Notes: generated by a model from the sequence alone, not told the origin. A stretch of DNA of 64,000 nt from Pardosa pseudoannulata (GCA_032207245.1 CM063508.1:89383890-89447889); one strand, 5' to 3'. Counted from the first letter of the stretch, positions 1 to 13,990 are shown. A program made the numbers and translations.

Positions 1-1713
1 TAAAAATAACTTAATTATTTATATTGTGATTAATATCATTAAGGTTATTAAAATGAGTTATGATGCCTCACTACCCACTGCTATGTTAATATGGGATAAA
101 ACCACTCCTGCATTCCAGAGTTAAAATATTTTTGTTTTATTTTAGCAATTTTTTTTCACCGTTTTACGGTATTAAATCCTTTGTAACTCGAGACAATACT
201 TTACGATTCTCAAAAGCATACCCAGTTTAATCCCAAACACATTAATCTAAAATCCCCAAAATTTTGAATAAGAAATAGATAAAGTTAATGCATCTGGAAC
301 TTTTTGAAATTATTAATTTAGTACAAAAATTGTCATTATGGAAAATAATTTTTTTATAATTTAAAAATAAGAGAGTATGACAAAAAAAAAGGTATCAGTA
401 CAGTAAAAAATATCGAAAAATGTCTTTTGTTAATGAAAGCGTACATCTAATTTGATTTTTTAGAACGAAAAATCATTTCATATTTTTGGTCAAAATCAAA
501 GATCCCTTGTACTCTTAAATAAATGAACTATATAAATATAAAAATAACTTAATTATTTATATTTATTGTGATTAAGATCATTAAAGTTATTAATATGAGT
601 CATGATATCTCACTCCCCATTGCTATGTTAATATGGGATCAAATCACTCCTGCATTCCAGATTTAAAATATATTTGTTTTATTTTAGCAATTTGTTTTCA
701 TCGTTTTACGGTATTAAATCCTTTGTAACTCGAGACAATACTTTACGATTTTTAAAAGCCTACTCAGTTTAATTCCAAACACATTAATCGAAAATCCCCA
801 AAATTTTGAATAAGAAATACATAAAGTTAATGCATCTGGAAAATAATTTTTTTATTTTTGAAAAAAAAAAAAGGTTCCAGTGCAGTAAAAAATAATATTG
901 AAAAATGTCTTTTGTTAATGAAAGCGTACATCTAATTTGATTTTTTCAGAACAAAAAATCATTTCATATTTTTGGTCAAAATCAAAGATCCCTTGTACTC
1001 TTAAATAAATGAACTATATAAATATAAAAATAACTTAATTATTTATATTTATTGTGATTAAGATCATTAAAGTCATTAAAATGAGTCATGATGTCTCACT
1101 ACCCACTGCTATGTTAATATGGGATCAAATCACTCCTGCATTCCAGATTTAAAATATTTTTGTTTTATTTTAGCAATTTTTTTTTCACCGTTTTACGGCA
1201 TTAAACCCTTTGTAACTCGAGACAATACTTTACGATTTTCAAAAGCATACTCAGTTTAATTCCAAACACATTAATCGAAAATCTTCAAAATTTTGAATAA
1301 GTTATATATAAAGTTAACGCACCTGGAACATTTTGAAATTATTAATTCATTACAAAAGCCGTCATAATGGAAAATAATATTTTTATAATTTAAAAATAAG
1401 AGAGTATGACAAAAAAAATAAAAGGTTTCAGTACAGTAAAAAATATCGAAAAATGTCTTTTGTTAATGTTGTTAATGAAAGCATACATCTAATTTGATTT
1501 TTCCAGAACGAAAAATCATTTCATAATTTTGATTAAAATCGAAGATACCTCGCACTCTTAATTAAATGAATTATATAAATATAAAGATAGCTTAATTGTT
1601 CATATTTATATTGCGATTAAGATCATTAAAGTTATTAAAATGAGTCATGATATCTCACTCCCCACTGCTATGTTAATATGGGATCAAACCACTCGTGCAT
1701 TCCAGAGTTAAAA
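1..1713. repeat. Satellite array, ~540-bp unit, 3 full copies plus a partial one
   Basis: Units begin at 1, 539, 1025 and 1582, each opening with TAAAAATAAC or a variant, so the spacings are 538, 486 and 557 bp. Copy 2 is short because it lacks about 55 bp around 840 (the stretch between GCATCTGGAA and AAATAATT in the other copies). Every full copy has the short palindrome-like ACCGTTTTACGGT or a close variant. Copy 4 stops at about 1713, where unrelated sequence starts with a T-run. The array continues off the left edge of the window. It has no long ORF and no SINE-type boxes. The copies differ by many point changes, so the array is old or has been poorly homogenised. Confidence 0.93.
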
Positions 1714-3746
1714 TATTTTTTTTTTTTTGCCCAGAGGCTTTGCCAAGTTCTTCCTGTGCGTGCCCAGAGATCGGGAACCGGGAGACTGGGCATTATTATC
1801 TAAAAGAAATAAGCAATATCATACATGTAAAACAATTCGCGAGCAACAGAGAGGCGTTGAGGTTTAGTATGCTAGTCTGCCAAGCATTTAAATCATGGAA
1901 AGGTACGTTACTATACCTTATCAGCTGTGAGAGTCGTCAAACACCGTGAAAACTAAAGGGGGGGGATGACACACACACACGATGTCTCTCATCCAGAACT
2001 TGTGCCGAAATCAGCTGGAGAGTTCAGACATCGCGTGGGTCATTAGCATAGCCTATATAGTCTGGAAGCCTACTTTCGGAACAACCGGTTCTTGACATGT
2101 TTCCTCCTTTGTCTGCACCGACAGACCTTCTGTGACTGCATGCGAAATGGGATTAAAGTCGCATTAAATGACTTTTGTCTGAAGAAATGGAAAGTGTCTG
2201 GCTGATACAGAACCGTATTTGTAGTCGACTGCAAATGGACCGTACTTGTCTTTGCGGATGTGTTCAGTAGTTTAAGTAGAGAACCGTTTGACTAATAATT
2301 CAGGAATAGTTGCAACGTGTGGTATAAAACAGGATGGTATTAATAAAAATAACAGTCGTCACACGGGCTATCAATAATGATAATTTATTTTTGCTGTGGT
2401 CAATAATAAAAATGGAGTATAGAAAACATAGTGGATTTATCCGGAGTGAAAAACTAATGTTTAATCACTGAAGGCAAAATGCAGATTCTAAATTTATACT
2501 GCTTACAATGACGTATATGGGTCGCAGTAGCTAAGCGATTTTATGAATCTTGCGGGATCGAGATTCGAGACGGTAAAAAATCCGCCATGTTAATTAATGG
2601 TGGCTGGGGAACGTAAATTAGGTTCATAGTCGTAATGTCCTCCTAGTTCCTAATGTAGCCTCCACACTATGGTCAATTGTTCACCACTTCCTGATGGTGA
2701 CCTTGAACGATGGTTCACGGGTTACATCCACACACTGAGCGACTGAAGACCCGAACTCGTGGATTCGTCCATAGGGTCTACTGAGCACTTTAGTTGAGCA
2801 TCTGGCTGCCTTTGATTTTTAAAAAAACCGCCTCCGAAGCCATCGTCCGCCAAGGCTATTTTATCTTCTGCTACCATCGACCACAATAAGCCCTTCCAGA
2901 CGGTAGTAATGGCTTGCAGTGGACCATAGTGTGGTGGGTGCTTAAACAATATCTCTTGAGGTGGCTCACCAAGCCTGGGGTTCTTGTGATTGGTTCTTGT
3001 TTATAAATTTTCTTGGACCCACTTGAGTCGTTTTATGATCCTAATGGAACTCATAAAGCGAAAGACACACCTCTTCTTGAGGTTTAGTCAGTTTTCATCT
3101 TTCGTTGTTGCTCGCTCAATTAAAGATGTATATTACTCTTATTCCTGGATCAGTCGCATATTGCGACGGGGTGTATTGGACCTGGTGTAGGCTTTCGTAC
3201 ACTAGGAGGATGAGAGCAACAAAAATTATGACGTATACCAAGACTCGATGTCTCTCCAACATTGTAGACGAAGATTCTCTTCATCTTTGAAATCCCGCAA
3301 AAGCGAAAACTAATGAATGAATCTACTATATGTGTTAGGGATGTAATTTTTTTTTCTCTTTGATCAGCCCACCGATATAATTTCGTTTGTATTTTCTCGA
3401 CCTGAGTTGTGACTTTTGGAATAGAATTAAATTAAAAATCTAATTTTTCGTTTTTCTGTATTCCCAGTTTCCTCAAAGTTAATATCGTCTTCCAAAAACC
3501 GAAAGAAGAAAAATACCCCTTAGAAGTAATTAAACTATTTTGACACATAAATACAAATAATTGTATTCATAACAACTGAAACTCAAAAAAGACATAACCT
3601 GAAAGAAAGGTAAACAGTTTTACGAGAGGCAGATGTAGTTTTGTACCAGGTAAAAGTAAAAGGTAACCTTTATAGACGGAAGAAAACTAGTCAATTGATA
3701 AATAAAATAAGCATATTTGGGGAAGAAAGCTCAACGATCTATTAAT
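1714..3746. other. Unassigned region of higher GC, no gene recognised
   Basis: Less AT-rich than its surroundings. It starts with a T-run followed by an inverted pair TGCCCAGAG/CTGGGCA (about 1762-1792), then G8 and a short (AC)n at 1958-1980. At about 2520-2575 there is a weak tRNA-like stretch (TAGCTAAGCG as an A box, GATCGAGATTC as a B box), possibly the head of a different SINE. Reading frames are short (75 codons or fewer) and show no domain I know. The segment 2640-3300 has no repeat partner in the window. It could be the body of an element whose other copies lie elsewhere. Confidence 0.4.
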
Positions 3747-3840
3747 TACAACCTGAGGCCTAATACCACCGAGGTCTAATCCTTAAAGGCGATTCCAAAC
3801 GACTACGAACATCCATACCAGCAGAGGGATTCGAACGGGA
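3747..3840 (-). mobile_element. Decayed tRNA-derived SINE fragment
   Basis: Matches the middle of the window's SINE family: CTAATCCTTAAAGGCGATTC, then CGACTACGAACATCCATACC and GGGATTCGAAC. The tRNA-like head beyond the B box and the outer tail are missing or too diverged to trace. Confidence 0.7.
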
Positions 3841-4213
3841 AATTAAATTTGGTGTAACAAGTTCTGGAACATTATTTATTGAATGCGACTTATACTTCAG
3901 ATAAAATATTCCAAATATAGGTTACTTTATAAGTTGACTAATAAAGCCTCAAACTCAAACACCCTGTTTAGGAAAAGAAATATTAGATTACTGATTATCT
4001 ATTTTTTTATGCTTTTTATCTATCTTCAAACATTCTAAGTGCATGACGGTTGAATGGCTAAGATGTCGATGTTTGTTTGAATACACAGTCAGTCCGACTT
4101 GTACAATTGTATAAAGTTTGGAGTCATTTGCAATCAGTTTTAAGCAGAAATTTCCGGTCTCATTAATTACCCAGTACTAAAATATTGGTTAACCATATAG
4201 CTTTAAATACACT

Positions 4214-4456
4214 AAATAATTTAAATATTCCAAATTTTAAAATTTTAAACTTTAATGCAAGTGTTCCAGAAAAGTTCGATGGATACATCGGTGAAATTAT
4301 GTTATGCCAATCGTGGTCTATTAAAAAATAATTTAAATTAAATAATTTAAATATTCTAAATTTTAACATTTTAAACTTTAATGCAAGTGTTTCAGTACAG
4401 TTCGATGGATACAGCGGTGTAATTATGTTATCCCAATCGTGGTCTATTAAAAAAAA
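4214..4456. repeat. 126-bp direct duplication
   Basis: Two copies (about 4214-4331 and 4339-4456) share ACTTTAATGCAAGTGTT, a TTCGATGGATACA block and CAATCGTGGTCTATTAAA. The offset is 126 bp, a multiple of three, so a minus-strand frame (4507-4163, 114 codons) reads through both copies and shows the internal peptide repeat FLIDHDW...IYPSN-like twice. The protein matches nothing I recognise and its composition looks like translated AT-rich DNA. I treat it as a repeat, not a gene. Confidence 0.75.
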
Positions 4457-4654
4457 GGGATAAATTACGCAACCATTACACTGGGTATGTCTTGGTAAGA
4501 AATCCACAAATACTAAATTGAATACACATAGAAATACAGTATAACTTTTGCTTCAATGGTACGAAAATGAAAAAGTTGTACGAAAGCGTCACTCATTCAT
4601 TATAAAACTGAATAAACTGTATTTAAAGCATTGCCTATATTGTCTATATATACA

Positions 4655-5190
4655 GCCAAATTCGTTTATTGTGAATCCTGATTTAACGAAATCCGGGCTT
4701 AACGAGGCAATATTTTGAAGAGGCTCCGTTTGATGCAGAAAAACTTTATATTGAGAAAATAACTCGGATTTTGTTTTTAAGGAACTTCTGGAAATTTTCT
4801 TTTCTGCTAGAAATTCCTCAAGACAGGAAACAATGAGAAGGAACAAGGTGTATGTTATTCAGAATCTTTATCGATTAACTAAGTAGAAACTACAAAATCT
4901 GAATTCCAAAAGTATGGTATGCTTGACGAAGTTATTATATCAGAAACCCTACTGAAGAAACAATCGTTGCGGTAATAAAATGATTCTGAAGAGGCATCAC
5001 CAATGCATAAGCGAAAAACATGGATGAGGAAGAAATAACAGATCCTCCACCATCTATGTCCCAAAACATACAGTTTGCCGACAAAAATGCTATAAACTTT
5101 GTTGAAATCAAAAGGTTTCGATAATAAAGTACTCTGTGCCATGTCAAACAATTGCTGAGGTAAGGAGGAAATTGTTTCGTCCCTTCGTCT
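4655..5190 (+). pseudogene. pogo/Tigger-like transposase remnant (degenerate)
   Basis: At 4655 the sequence CAGCCAAATTCGTTTATTG, followed by ATTTAACGAAATCCGGGCTT, resembles a Tigger/pogo terminal repeat beside a TA. About 290 bp further on, a plus-strand frame (4945-5124) reads PTEETIVAVI, then in-frame stops, then DEEEITDPPPSMSQ, an arrangement typical of the acidic, proline-containing C-terminal tail of CENP-B/jerky-like Tigger transposases (LTxEEIV... DEEE..PPPS). The DDE core is absent, so this is an internally deleted, mutated copy. The right end was not located with confidence; 5190 is an estimate. The call rests on motif memory only. Confidence 0.4.
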
Positions 5191-5427
5191 GTGGTATAAG
5201 TGAGTTCAACTGTATTTTCTATATTTACAATGTTCATTCTTGCAAAATCCTTATGTTATCCTTACAACTCTTCAATGAAAAGTGATTGGCTTAGCAACGC
5301 AGTTAGTTTTTTGTTGTAAGAAGGCGCATGAGATTGGAAACTGCTGCGCAAGTAGATTTATAATTTGTGTCAACAAATCACCATTGAGATTCGAATTCAC
5401 GAAATCTAGTACCGAAAGGCTCGGATG

Positions 5428-5746
5428 CAGGGCCGTAGCCAGAAATTATTTTCGGAGGGGAACCAAGGGAGAAAGACAGCTTTATTTGTGAATGATAGTT
5501 CAATTAATGGAAGGGAAAACACTATATTTCCCGAATACAGTGCTGTATTTCCGGCCAGCGGTCCACAAAAACTTTTATGGTCTGAACGGTTTTTTTTTTA
5601 AACAGAATAACTTTATGTTCATGAACAGTTAGGCAGATATCACACATACACACAAACGTGGGACATTGTCTATCTACAAAATGGTCTTTCAAAATTTCGG
5701 GGGGTGGGACTAGTCCTCCAAATTCTTCCCCCTGCCTACGGCCTTT
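5428..5746. mobile_element. hAT-type MITE with 8-bp target-site duplication
   Basis: The left end CAGGGCCGTAGCCAG (5428-5442) is inverted at the right as CTGCCTACGGCCTTT (5732-5746). Immediate flanks are CTCGGATG (5420-5427) and CTCGGATC (5747-5754), a 7/8 match that fits the 8-bp duplications made by hAT transposases. The 319-bp interior is non-coding and includes G-rich and C-rich subterminal tracts. Related single ends occur at 55169 and 16125. Confidence 0.75.
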
Positions 5747-5797
5747 CTCGGATCCATTATGATAGAATTTAATCAGAAGAGAATTGTTCGAACAGTT

Positions 5798-5991
<194 letters not shown>

Positions 5992-8433
5992 TTTTAGTGT
6001 GAGAAGGATATTTAAACAGTTTGAAAGTACAATCGAAAGCTTTTCTGGCCAAACATACTACTTACCGGTTTTTCGTATTCGGCACTAAAATTTTAAAATT
6101 TTCATAATTCCAATGAAATTTTTTTATGATTACAATATGCAATAATATTTTTTTTTTCAAATATATAGCATTTAGTGCAAAATTCATTATTTAATACAGA
6201 ATAAAATAGGATATGCCCGATTTCTAAATTATAACGAATTATAAACGAAATATTTTTACGCAAATATTATTAATCATATATATGAATATTATCCCAGGAA
6301 ATTTCTAACTATCAATAGAAATTCCTCTCGATTTTAATAATTCAAAAAATAAATCTTTAAAATTTAAAAGCGATTCTCTAAAGTTAGCCCCAGGTGTAAG
6401 TGCAATTTTTAGAGCATCTCCGCTACCTAAATACGGTAAATGCCCATCGGATTCTGAGTTAAGGATACATCAGACCTTTTATAGGCAAACTCCAAGGAAC
6501 GTTATTGAATAACTTAAAAGAAACTTCATAAATAATGCATTCATTTTCCCACTCAAGGAAATTAACTCGATAAATTATGCTTACAGTTCATAAATAATGC
6601 AGGTGAAAATATAGTATACTCTGACGGGAATAGATTTTGCGACCGTTTAATGCAAAACCCACCAAAAAAAAATTTTTTTTTCCGAAAATGAGCAAAAAGA
6701 ATACTGATACTGACAACCATTTTATGAACTAAATAACACGAATAAATACGTTAAAACAAAATTTTTTCTTGAGAATTTAAGTTTTTTAACAAAATATTTT
6801 AATCTTTAAATGTAAGTTCTTTTTTACGTAAAATACCTCCAGCGTTCAATGTTCATTCAATATGTTTGTAATTTAGAGAATTTCGATGCATGGAAGTTCG
6901 CTCTCAACGGTGTGTCAGGGATTAGCAAGCTTAAGACCCATAACAGCCACATTTAAGTTCTCCTTAGACATCTAATGTCCGCAATTATTTTTACCGATTA
7001 CATATCGATACAAATCTTTAATGCAAGTTACAATAGCCTGCACAGAATAATATAAATGGGAAGTTTAACAACTTTGAATACTACAGCACGTCAAGTTAGT
7101 GATCAGTTACCCTTTTAAATATCATGGGATGCCATTTATGAGAAATGAAACACTTCGTGAAAAAAAGATTTATTTGATATTACATGCAAAATGGGGTTTT
7201 AGATAAAGCAATAGATAAAGCAATCTGTCCTAATTTCAGTCTATGCACCCTCCGAAAAAGTAAATGTGCGTGCACTGTTTAGTAGATCGTTTATAAAATT
7301 ATCCTCTACCTACTCTTTTTTTAAATTTTTTAACCTAACTTTTAGAAAATATAAATATTTTACAAGCTATTTTTTAGTTCTAGCTACAATGATTTGGTTG
7401 TCATTACAGGTTAAAAAGAGACGTTCTATAGTTACACAGTATTAAATATATAAATTGAACTTAATTAAGTAAAAATGGTTACATATTCTAGAACAAATTT
7501 GAAATAATATATAAAAAATAACGTAGCGTTCCAAATCATCCAAATTATATGGATACAAAGATTTTTAGTTTATACACTTTTATTTTAAACACAAAATAAT
7601 GAATAGTAATTAATGTAAAATGCAAACATTTAAATCTCGACAAAATATTTAATAACAAAAGTGATTTATTTACTAATCAACTTATAAAAATATCAATTAA
7701 TGATTAAACACGTTAGAATTGAAACGTACGTATGCAAAGAATGCAGATATAACAGATAATTTTTCAACGATTTTTTTAAAAAGTATGAGTGGAAAAAAGT
7801 TTAATTTTATCAAAAGTTTTACCACGTAATAAAAACCTAAATTTTGGTGCAAATAATATAACTGCTGAAAATAATCTCTCGGGTTCCATACTTGTTAATC
7901 ATATGGGTTTACACGGTACGAGTATTGTACATAAAAACATAAACAACAATTTATTTCGTTTTGAAATTACTTGTAAAATATTTTTTTACCTGTATTTAAA
8001 AAGCCTTACTAGCCTACTACCACTGGTTCTCTCGATCTGTATATAGGTTTCGCTAGATATCTGAATTTACTAATCCCGATATCTAAACTCTTGCTACTCA
8101 TTTAATCTTTTAATTAGTATAAGTTTCTTTTTGTAATGTTGAGTATTGGTATTTCCTTTTCTATATTTAAATGGTCCTATAATTTTAAATATTAAATAGC
8201 TCTTAAATCTTAATTATTTTTTATTATCAATTAATTTTATCTTTAATTCTAATAAAGTTTTTTTTAATGTTTCAGTCACTCAGATCACTCAGCCCATCGG
8301 TACCCAAACATATTGATTCCAATGCCAACGCCATACTACCATTCGTCTTAAAATTAAATTAGTTTTATTTTCACATAGCGTTGTCTGTTTTGCCTTTGCT
8401 TGTGTTTTATACTAGTATATTGGAATGGGCTTT
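5992..8433. other. AT-rich non-coding DNA, nothing recognised
   Basis: No long reading frame, SINE box, inverted terminus or tandem repeat was found by eye. Homopolymer A/T runs are common. The 85-codon plus frame near 7789 has neither a good start context nor a familiar motif. Confidence 0.6.
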
Positions 8434-8855
8434 TGACACATTGTCTGCGGGTACATTTCGCAGCGGAATTGTACCGGGAGCGGGCGTTTTGTGCGTAAAT
8501 TTAGTTATTCAGTTAAATCTTATTAGATCGAAAATTATTTAATTTTTTAACCAACTTTTCGTATTTTATATTGAAACATATAAAAAAATACATAAATAGA
8601 AATATATAAATAACAACCATAAGATTTTTGTAAACAAAAATATATTTTTTAGTGGATAAATTTATAATAGTATCGTAAATATGAAAAATAAAATAGAAAT
8701 AGTAGTATATAGTTTTAATTTTTTTCGAATTATGTATTATATAAACATATTTATAGTATAAAAAATGAAAAGAGCAATCATAATACTAATAATGTAAAAA
8801 CTAATTTTTATTTGTCTAAATTTTTCTAGAATCTATTTAGTAGAAAGCTGTTAAA
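8434..8855 (+). mobile_element. Family C TTAA element, 3'-truncated copy
   Basis: Starts TGACACATTGTCTGCGGGT, a mutated form of the family C left end TTAACACATTGTGTGCGGG, then follows the family through GGAATTGTACCGGGAG and the later segment AGTGGATAAATTTATAATAG, which is otherwise present only in the 60.3-kb copy. It lacks the palindromic repeats and right terminus and gives out at about 8855, some 75 bp before the complete copy at 8931. Confidence 0.8.
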
Positions 8856-8930
8856 ATTTTTACAAAGTGATTGAACGATTATACTGAACTTCAGGTGGCA
8901 CTTCAATACCCAATTTTGTCTTAACACATT

Positions 8931-9490
8931 GTGTGCGGGTACATTTCGCAGCGAAATTGTACCGGGAGCTGGCGTTTTGCTCGTAAATTTAGTTATTCAG
9001 TTAAATCTCAATAGATCGAAAATTATTTAATTTTTTAACCAACTTTTCGTATTTTATATTGAAATATATAAACAAATACATAAATAGAATATATATATAC
9101 ATATATATAAATACAAATATATAATATATAAATATACGTATATATATATATAATATCATTTTCGCAAGGATAAATAAAAAGATAATTTTAAATGTAAATT
9201 GATTTTTTAATCAACCTTCCCGTTCTGTGTTTCCTCATCGACTGATAAAAACTAGTTTTTATCTAAATTTTTCCAGAAACTATGTAGTAGACAAGAACAT
9301 TTGGCTTCGTTTTCCTGTATATACCGTTATTTTTGTACCCACAAACAAACCATGTTGTTACACTAACTCGTACTAGTACGTGATCCACGCTCAAGTATCA
9401 ATCGTCAGAAAACGTACTAGTACGTGTCCCGCGCTCAAGTATCAATCGTCAGAAAACGGACTAGTACGTGTCCCGCATACAATGTGTTAA
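8931..9490 (+). mobile_element. Family C TTAA-flanked non-autonomous element (piggyBac-like), complete
   Basis: Bounded by TTAA at 8931-8934 and 9487-9490. Terminal repeats are CACATTGTGTGCGGG at the left and the inverse of CACATTGTATGCGGG at the right (14/15). TTAA target duplication with short terminal repeats is the signature of piggyBac-type transposition. Near the right end are three ~44-bp direct repeats, each centred on the palindrome CGTACTAGTACG or a one-base variant (9369-9380, 9413-9424, 9457-9468). The middle (about 9080-9160) is a TA-rich stretch at the same place where the 60.3-kb copy has a long microsatellite. No coding potential. Confidence 0.85.
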
Positions 9491-10240
9491 TAAAATACAG
9501 TAATACTTTCTCCCATACTAATCTTTTTTAAAGAACACATGCAAACACAATTATATAAAAAACGTTGGAAATTTACAATTGTTGGTCGAAAATGGAAAAG
9601 TTTTGAAGCAAACGACATCATCATGCGGATGACCGAACAGTTCACCTTTAAATGGCAACATTAGACTAAACTTCAAAATATTAAAGAAAAAAAAATCACA
9701 AAAGGTTTTATTTTAGGAACGATCTTAGAAAATAGCACTGCTAAATTAGGCGTCTAATTTAAGGCCAAACAAAGGAAAGATATAAAAAGATTTTTGAATT
9801 CCATAAACATAAAAAGAAAAAGAATTCCAGGCATACTTAGTGATGACAAGCGGAAAACGATAAAGATTTCATCTTTGAATATGTCATTGATCTTTAGAAA
9901 ATAATGATCTTTTTGTCTTTCAGATTTCATACACTTCTATTAGCAGCGAAATAAAGTGCAGAGACAGCGCATTGTCATCTCTCCGATCGATTGTGGTATG
10001 AATATGACTTTCGGGGCGACAAAAACTTTTAATAATTAAAAGAATTATTACGTTTAAGTGCATTAATTCCCTGCTATTGAATTAGTGAAAAATCTTTTGA
10101 AATTGAGACATGGAAAAACATAAAAATGTAGCGATGAAATAAAACTTAAACAATACACAGTAAAAATTAAATTTCTAAATCTGTTGTTATTTTTTTCTAC
10201 ACACATTCATCTATGTCTCTCTATATTTGTATGTACATAT
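9491..10240. other. AT-rich non-coding DNA
   Basis: No gene or repeat partner recognised. It contains ordinary low-complexity A/T runs and ends where TCTA/CTAT repeats begin. Confidence 0.55.
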
Positions 10241-10892
<652 letters not shown>

Positions 10893-11649
10893 TCTTCAGT
10901 CTCAATGGATTTTGATAGATAATTCCGCATATTTATCATTGCAACTTATTATTACAAATGAATTGAAAACTTTTTTTGACAAGTGTGACTGGAAAATTAA
11001 CGACTAAGTCACGTATCTCAAAAGATGCAATATGTCTGATTTACCATTCTTAATTGCACATCGAGGATATACACACATACAATGTATATGCACACATACA
11101 ATGTATATACACACATGCACATATGAGAGAGAAATACAAATAGCGTAAAAATGCTTTTACATCCTTAAATTCCAATGATTGAACTATTTTTAGAAATTAT
11201 TACATCTGTGTGGAAACAGAAAATGATCTGCTAATGATAATATATCTGAATAATTTACAGGACTACATTAGAAGAATTAATAAAACTACTGCCTATACAT
11301 GATAACGCTAAAAAGAAGCAGACGTAGACGATACCGTCACAATGACGAAACATATTTGCGTGACATATTTGACTCGAGAAGTACGTGTCATAACTTTGAA
11401 CAATGATAGAAAAAAATGACGAGCAAACAAGACGATAACAAGAAGTTGTTTCCGATGGAGCATTGACTGAGGGGAAAGGATCATATTATGACAGCATCCT
11501 ATTAGTTGCTGCTAAACTGCTCTTAAAATCGTCGATAATGACTTTACTTTCGTAATTTAAAAGTAAAAGTGAAAACGAAATGAATATATGTGACATGTTT
11601 CAGTGACGATAATGCAAAGGTACAAACGAGTCGTTACTTTTCCAGTAAA
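10893..11649. other. Non-coding DNA with a short CACATACAATGTATAT repeat
   Basis: ACACACATACAATGTATA occurs twice in about 50 bp near 11070-11120. The rest shows no frame, terminal repeat or known element. Confidence 0.55.
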
Positions 11650-12732
11650 TCCGCTTTATAACAATATCCTAAGTTATCTGTCAGTCTGTCCTCGAATTTA
11701 TGAAGCGGTTGGACCTGAAATGGATAGAGGCATCCATATTGGATTCTTGATGAGTTAGGGCTAGCAACGTTCGAAATCCACCCATCCCCCTTTTCTAGCA
11801 TTTAATGCCATTATTTCAAGCCCTATTTTCCTCAGTTAAGAGCTAGCGCTTATATTTATCAGTTTATTACATAATAAATAGGTAAAAATAACATTTTTTA
11901 ACATTATGACGTCATTTCTTTAACAATTTCATTTAATCATTCCATATTTTATATTATTTAAATATCGTCTGCATTATTTTCATACGTCTTATCACTGAAA
12001 TTATACATTACGCAAATAGTTTTCTAGCTTTACTAGCTTTTTTGAGCCTTTCGATTTTCTAGCTTTTAATGCCATTATTTCCAGTCCTATTTTCCGCGGT
12101 TAAGAGCAGGCGATTAAATTAATCAATTAATCGCATAATAAATAGGTAAAAAAACATTTTTTCTAGCATTATGACGTCATACCTTTAACCATCTCATATA
12201 ATAATTTCTTATTTTAAATTACTTAAATATCGTCTGCATTATCTTCATACTCTTATCACTGAATTTAGTTTTACGTCAATAATTTTCTTTTATATTTGCC
12301 TTAAATAATAGATTAGGTACATATGTGGTAATTTTAAATTTAACCCTGGAATATTTTTGTTGCAACGAAAATTTTATTACATGCATTAACAAAATATTCT
12401 ATCTACCTCCAGTTGTAGTGAAAATGATAGTTTCATTCTTTTACTTCCATTAATTACTGTGGGAAAAGCATTGGAAAGAATTGAACGATAATTTAGACAT
12501 AGCTAAGAAAACTTTGAATTATCTTTCTAAATGAATTCAACGAGATTCTAAACTCATTCACAGTATCAGGAGACTTTAGAGGAGTGTGAAGATAAACAAA
12601 TTATTGAGCGTGTACCAGATAATTCTCAGCCAAAAAACAAACCAGTTTTTTTTATCTGCCTTATAGGGTACTTTATAATTCTGGAAAATTGAAAATTTTA
12701 CTGATTCTGTCATATGACGGGCTAGATGCTAG
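11650..12732 (+). mobile_element. Helitron (non-autonomous), copy 1
   Basis: Begins TCCGCTTTATAACAATATCC, which aligns with the clearer 5' end TCCCCTATATAATAATAGCC of the other two copies, and ends in CTAG (12729-12732). It lies between an A (11649) and a T (12733), the A|T insertion site of Helitrons. A short hairpin remnant (GTCATATGACGGGC) lies just before the end. Unlike the other copies it has an internal direct duplication: TTAATGCCATTATTTC, then the AATAGGTAAAAA and ATTATGACGTCAT segment, occurs twice (about 11800-11960 and 12066-12240). No Rep/helicase coding. Total 1083 bp. Confidence 0.85.
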
Positions 12733-13990
12733 TCTTTAAGATTAATATTGGTTTTGAAAATAACTCATTCTGAATATTAAAAAATATATAAATTATATTA
12801 TATATGTAGTATATATAATCGATTTTAAGACGTAGGTCTAATTGTAGTTAAATTCTGGAGGGAAAAAATATATTCTGAAATAACTATATCTTTTACATAA
12901 TTTCCTGAAAACATATGTTTTTTCAGCAATTTTAGTTTTTAAAGTATGACATGGAAAATTAAAATTCTTAAATGAAGAAAACAGGCAGTAAAAACCTGAT
13001 AGCAGTATAAACTTTTGTACTTTAAGTGACTGGCTATAAAATATCGCAATATTGTATATGCTAGGCTTGATTTACAGCATCACGATCTACTCATGGGATA
13101 GTAAGACTAGATTCTACTGTTTAAGATCGATTCCGAACGGCTACGAACATCCAAGCCTTCAGTGGGATACGAAGTCACACTCTCCGGTATCGAGGAGCAA
13201 CACTCTATTCGGCTATATGCATTAGAACTTTATATTTAAGTTGAGGAGGACTACTACAATTTGTACTGAAAATAATTCTGGAAACTGTACAAAGATATGT
13301 AGCCTTTCTAGTTAATCAGAGAATTACTCGGTAAAAGAATTAACACTGTTTTTTATATACTAAGTTTTATTTCCTAATTTGTTTATAGATGTATGAATTA
13401 TACATTTTTCGTTTAATTATTATTAAATTCATAATTGAGCATAATAATAATGCCTATAATTATAGTCTATATTATTACTTAATATATATTATATATATTA
13501 TTTAAATATTATATTATATTATATTATATATATTATGTATATATTATTTATATAATCTATATTATTACTCGATAATGTCCTGAAACAAAAAAATAAACTT
13601 TGTCCTGAAATTTCATTATCACCTCTACACCTGACTAAAGACTCTTTTCTTAGCTTCTATTTTTATTAATCGATAGTGTAAACAGATTAACAAATAAGTG
13701 GCTACTGTTTTACAATTATGATTATTTTTCAAATCTCACATCATCCAAATTTACTTTTACTTGATTACTTGGATGAGAAAAATGAAAAAAAAAATGTTAA
13801 GAAGTAAAAAGCAAAACGGCATAAAAATTATATTTTAAGTAGGTCAGGAATGGTTGTATTAGATTATATAATGCGAAATTAAATTCCAATTTAAGACGTG
13901 TAAATATATTAAATAGACAAGGGTTGATCGAAAGCAAAAGACTTATATTACTATGTTTTTTAAACATTATTCACTGTGTAATATACATAG
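12733..13990. other. AT-rich non-coding DNA containing a SINE relic
   Basis: Apart from the SINE remnant at 13076-13214, it holds only A/T-rich sequence and a TATTATATTATATTATAT low-complexity stretch near 13480-13565. Confidence 0.55.
13076..13214 (-). mobile_element. Diverged tRNA-derived SINE
   Basis: Contains CGATTCCGAACGGCTACGAA and CATCCAAGCC, followed by a mutated B box (GGGATACGAAGTC) and the A-box end (ATTCGGC). The 5' tRNA-like head and the middle are both recognisable but carry many changes. Confidence 0.75.

Noticed and set aside
4163..4507. 114-codon minus-strand frame with an internal peptide repeat
   Set aside because: Explained by a 126-bp DNA duplication whose length is a multiple of three; no known domain, AT-biased composition.
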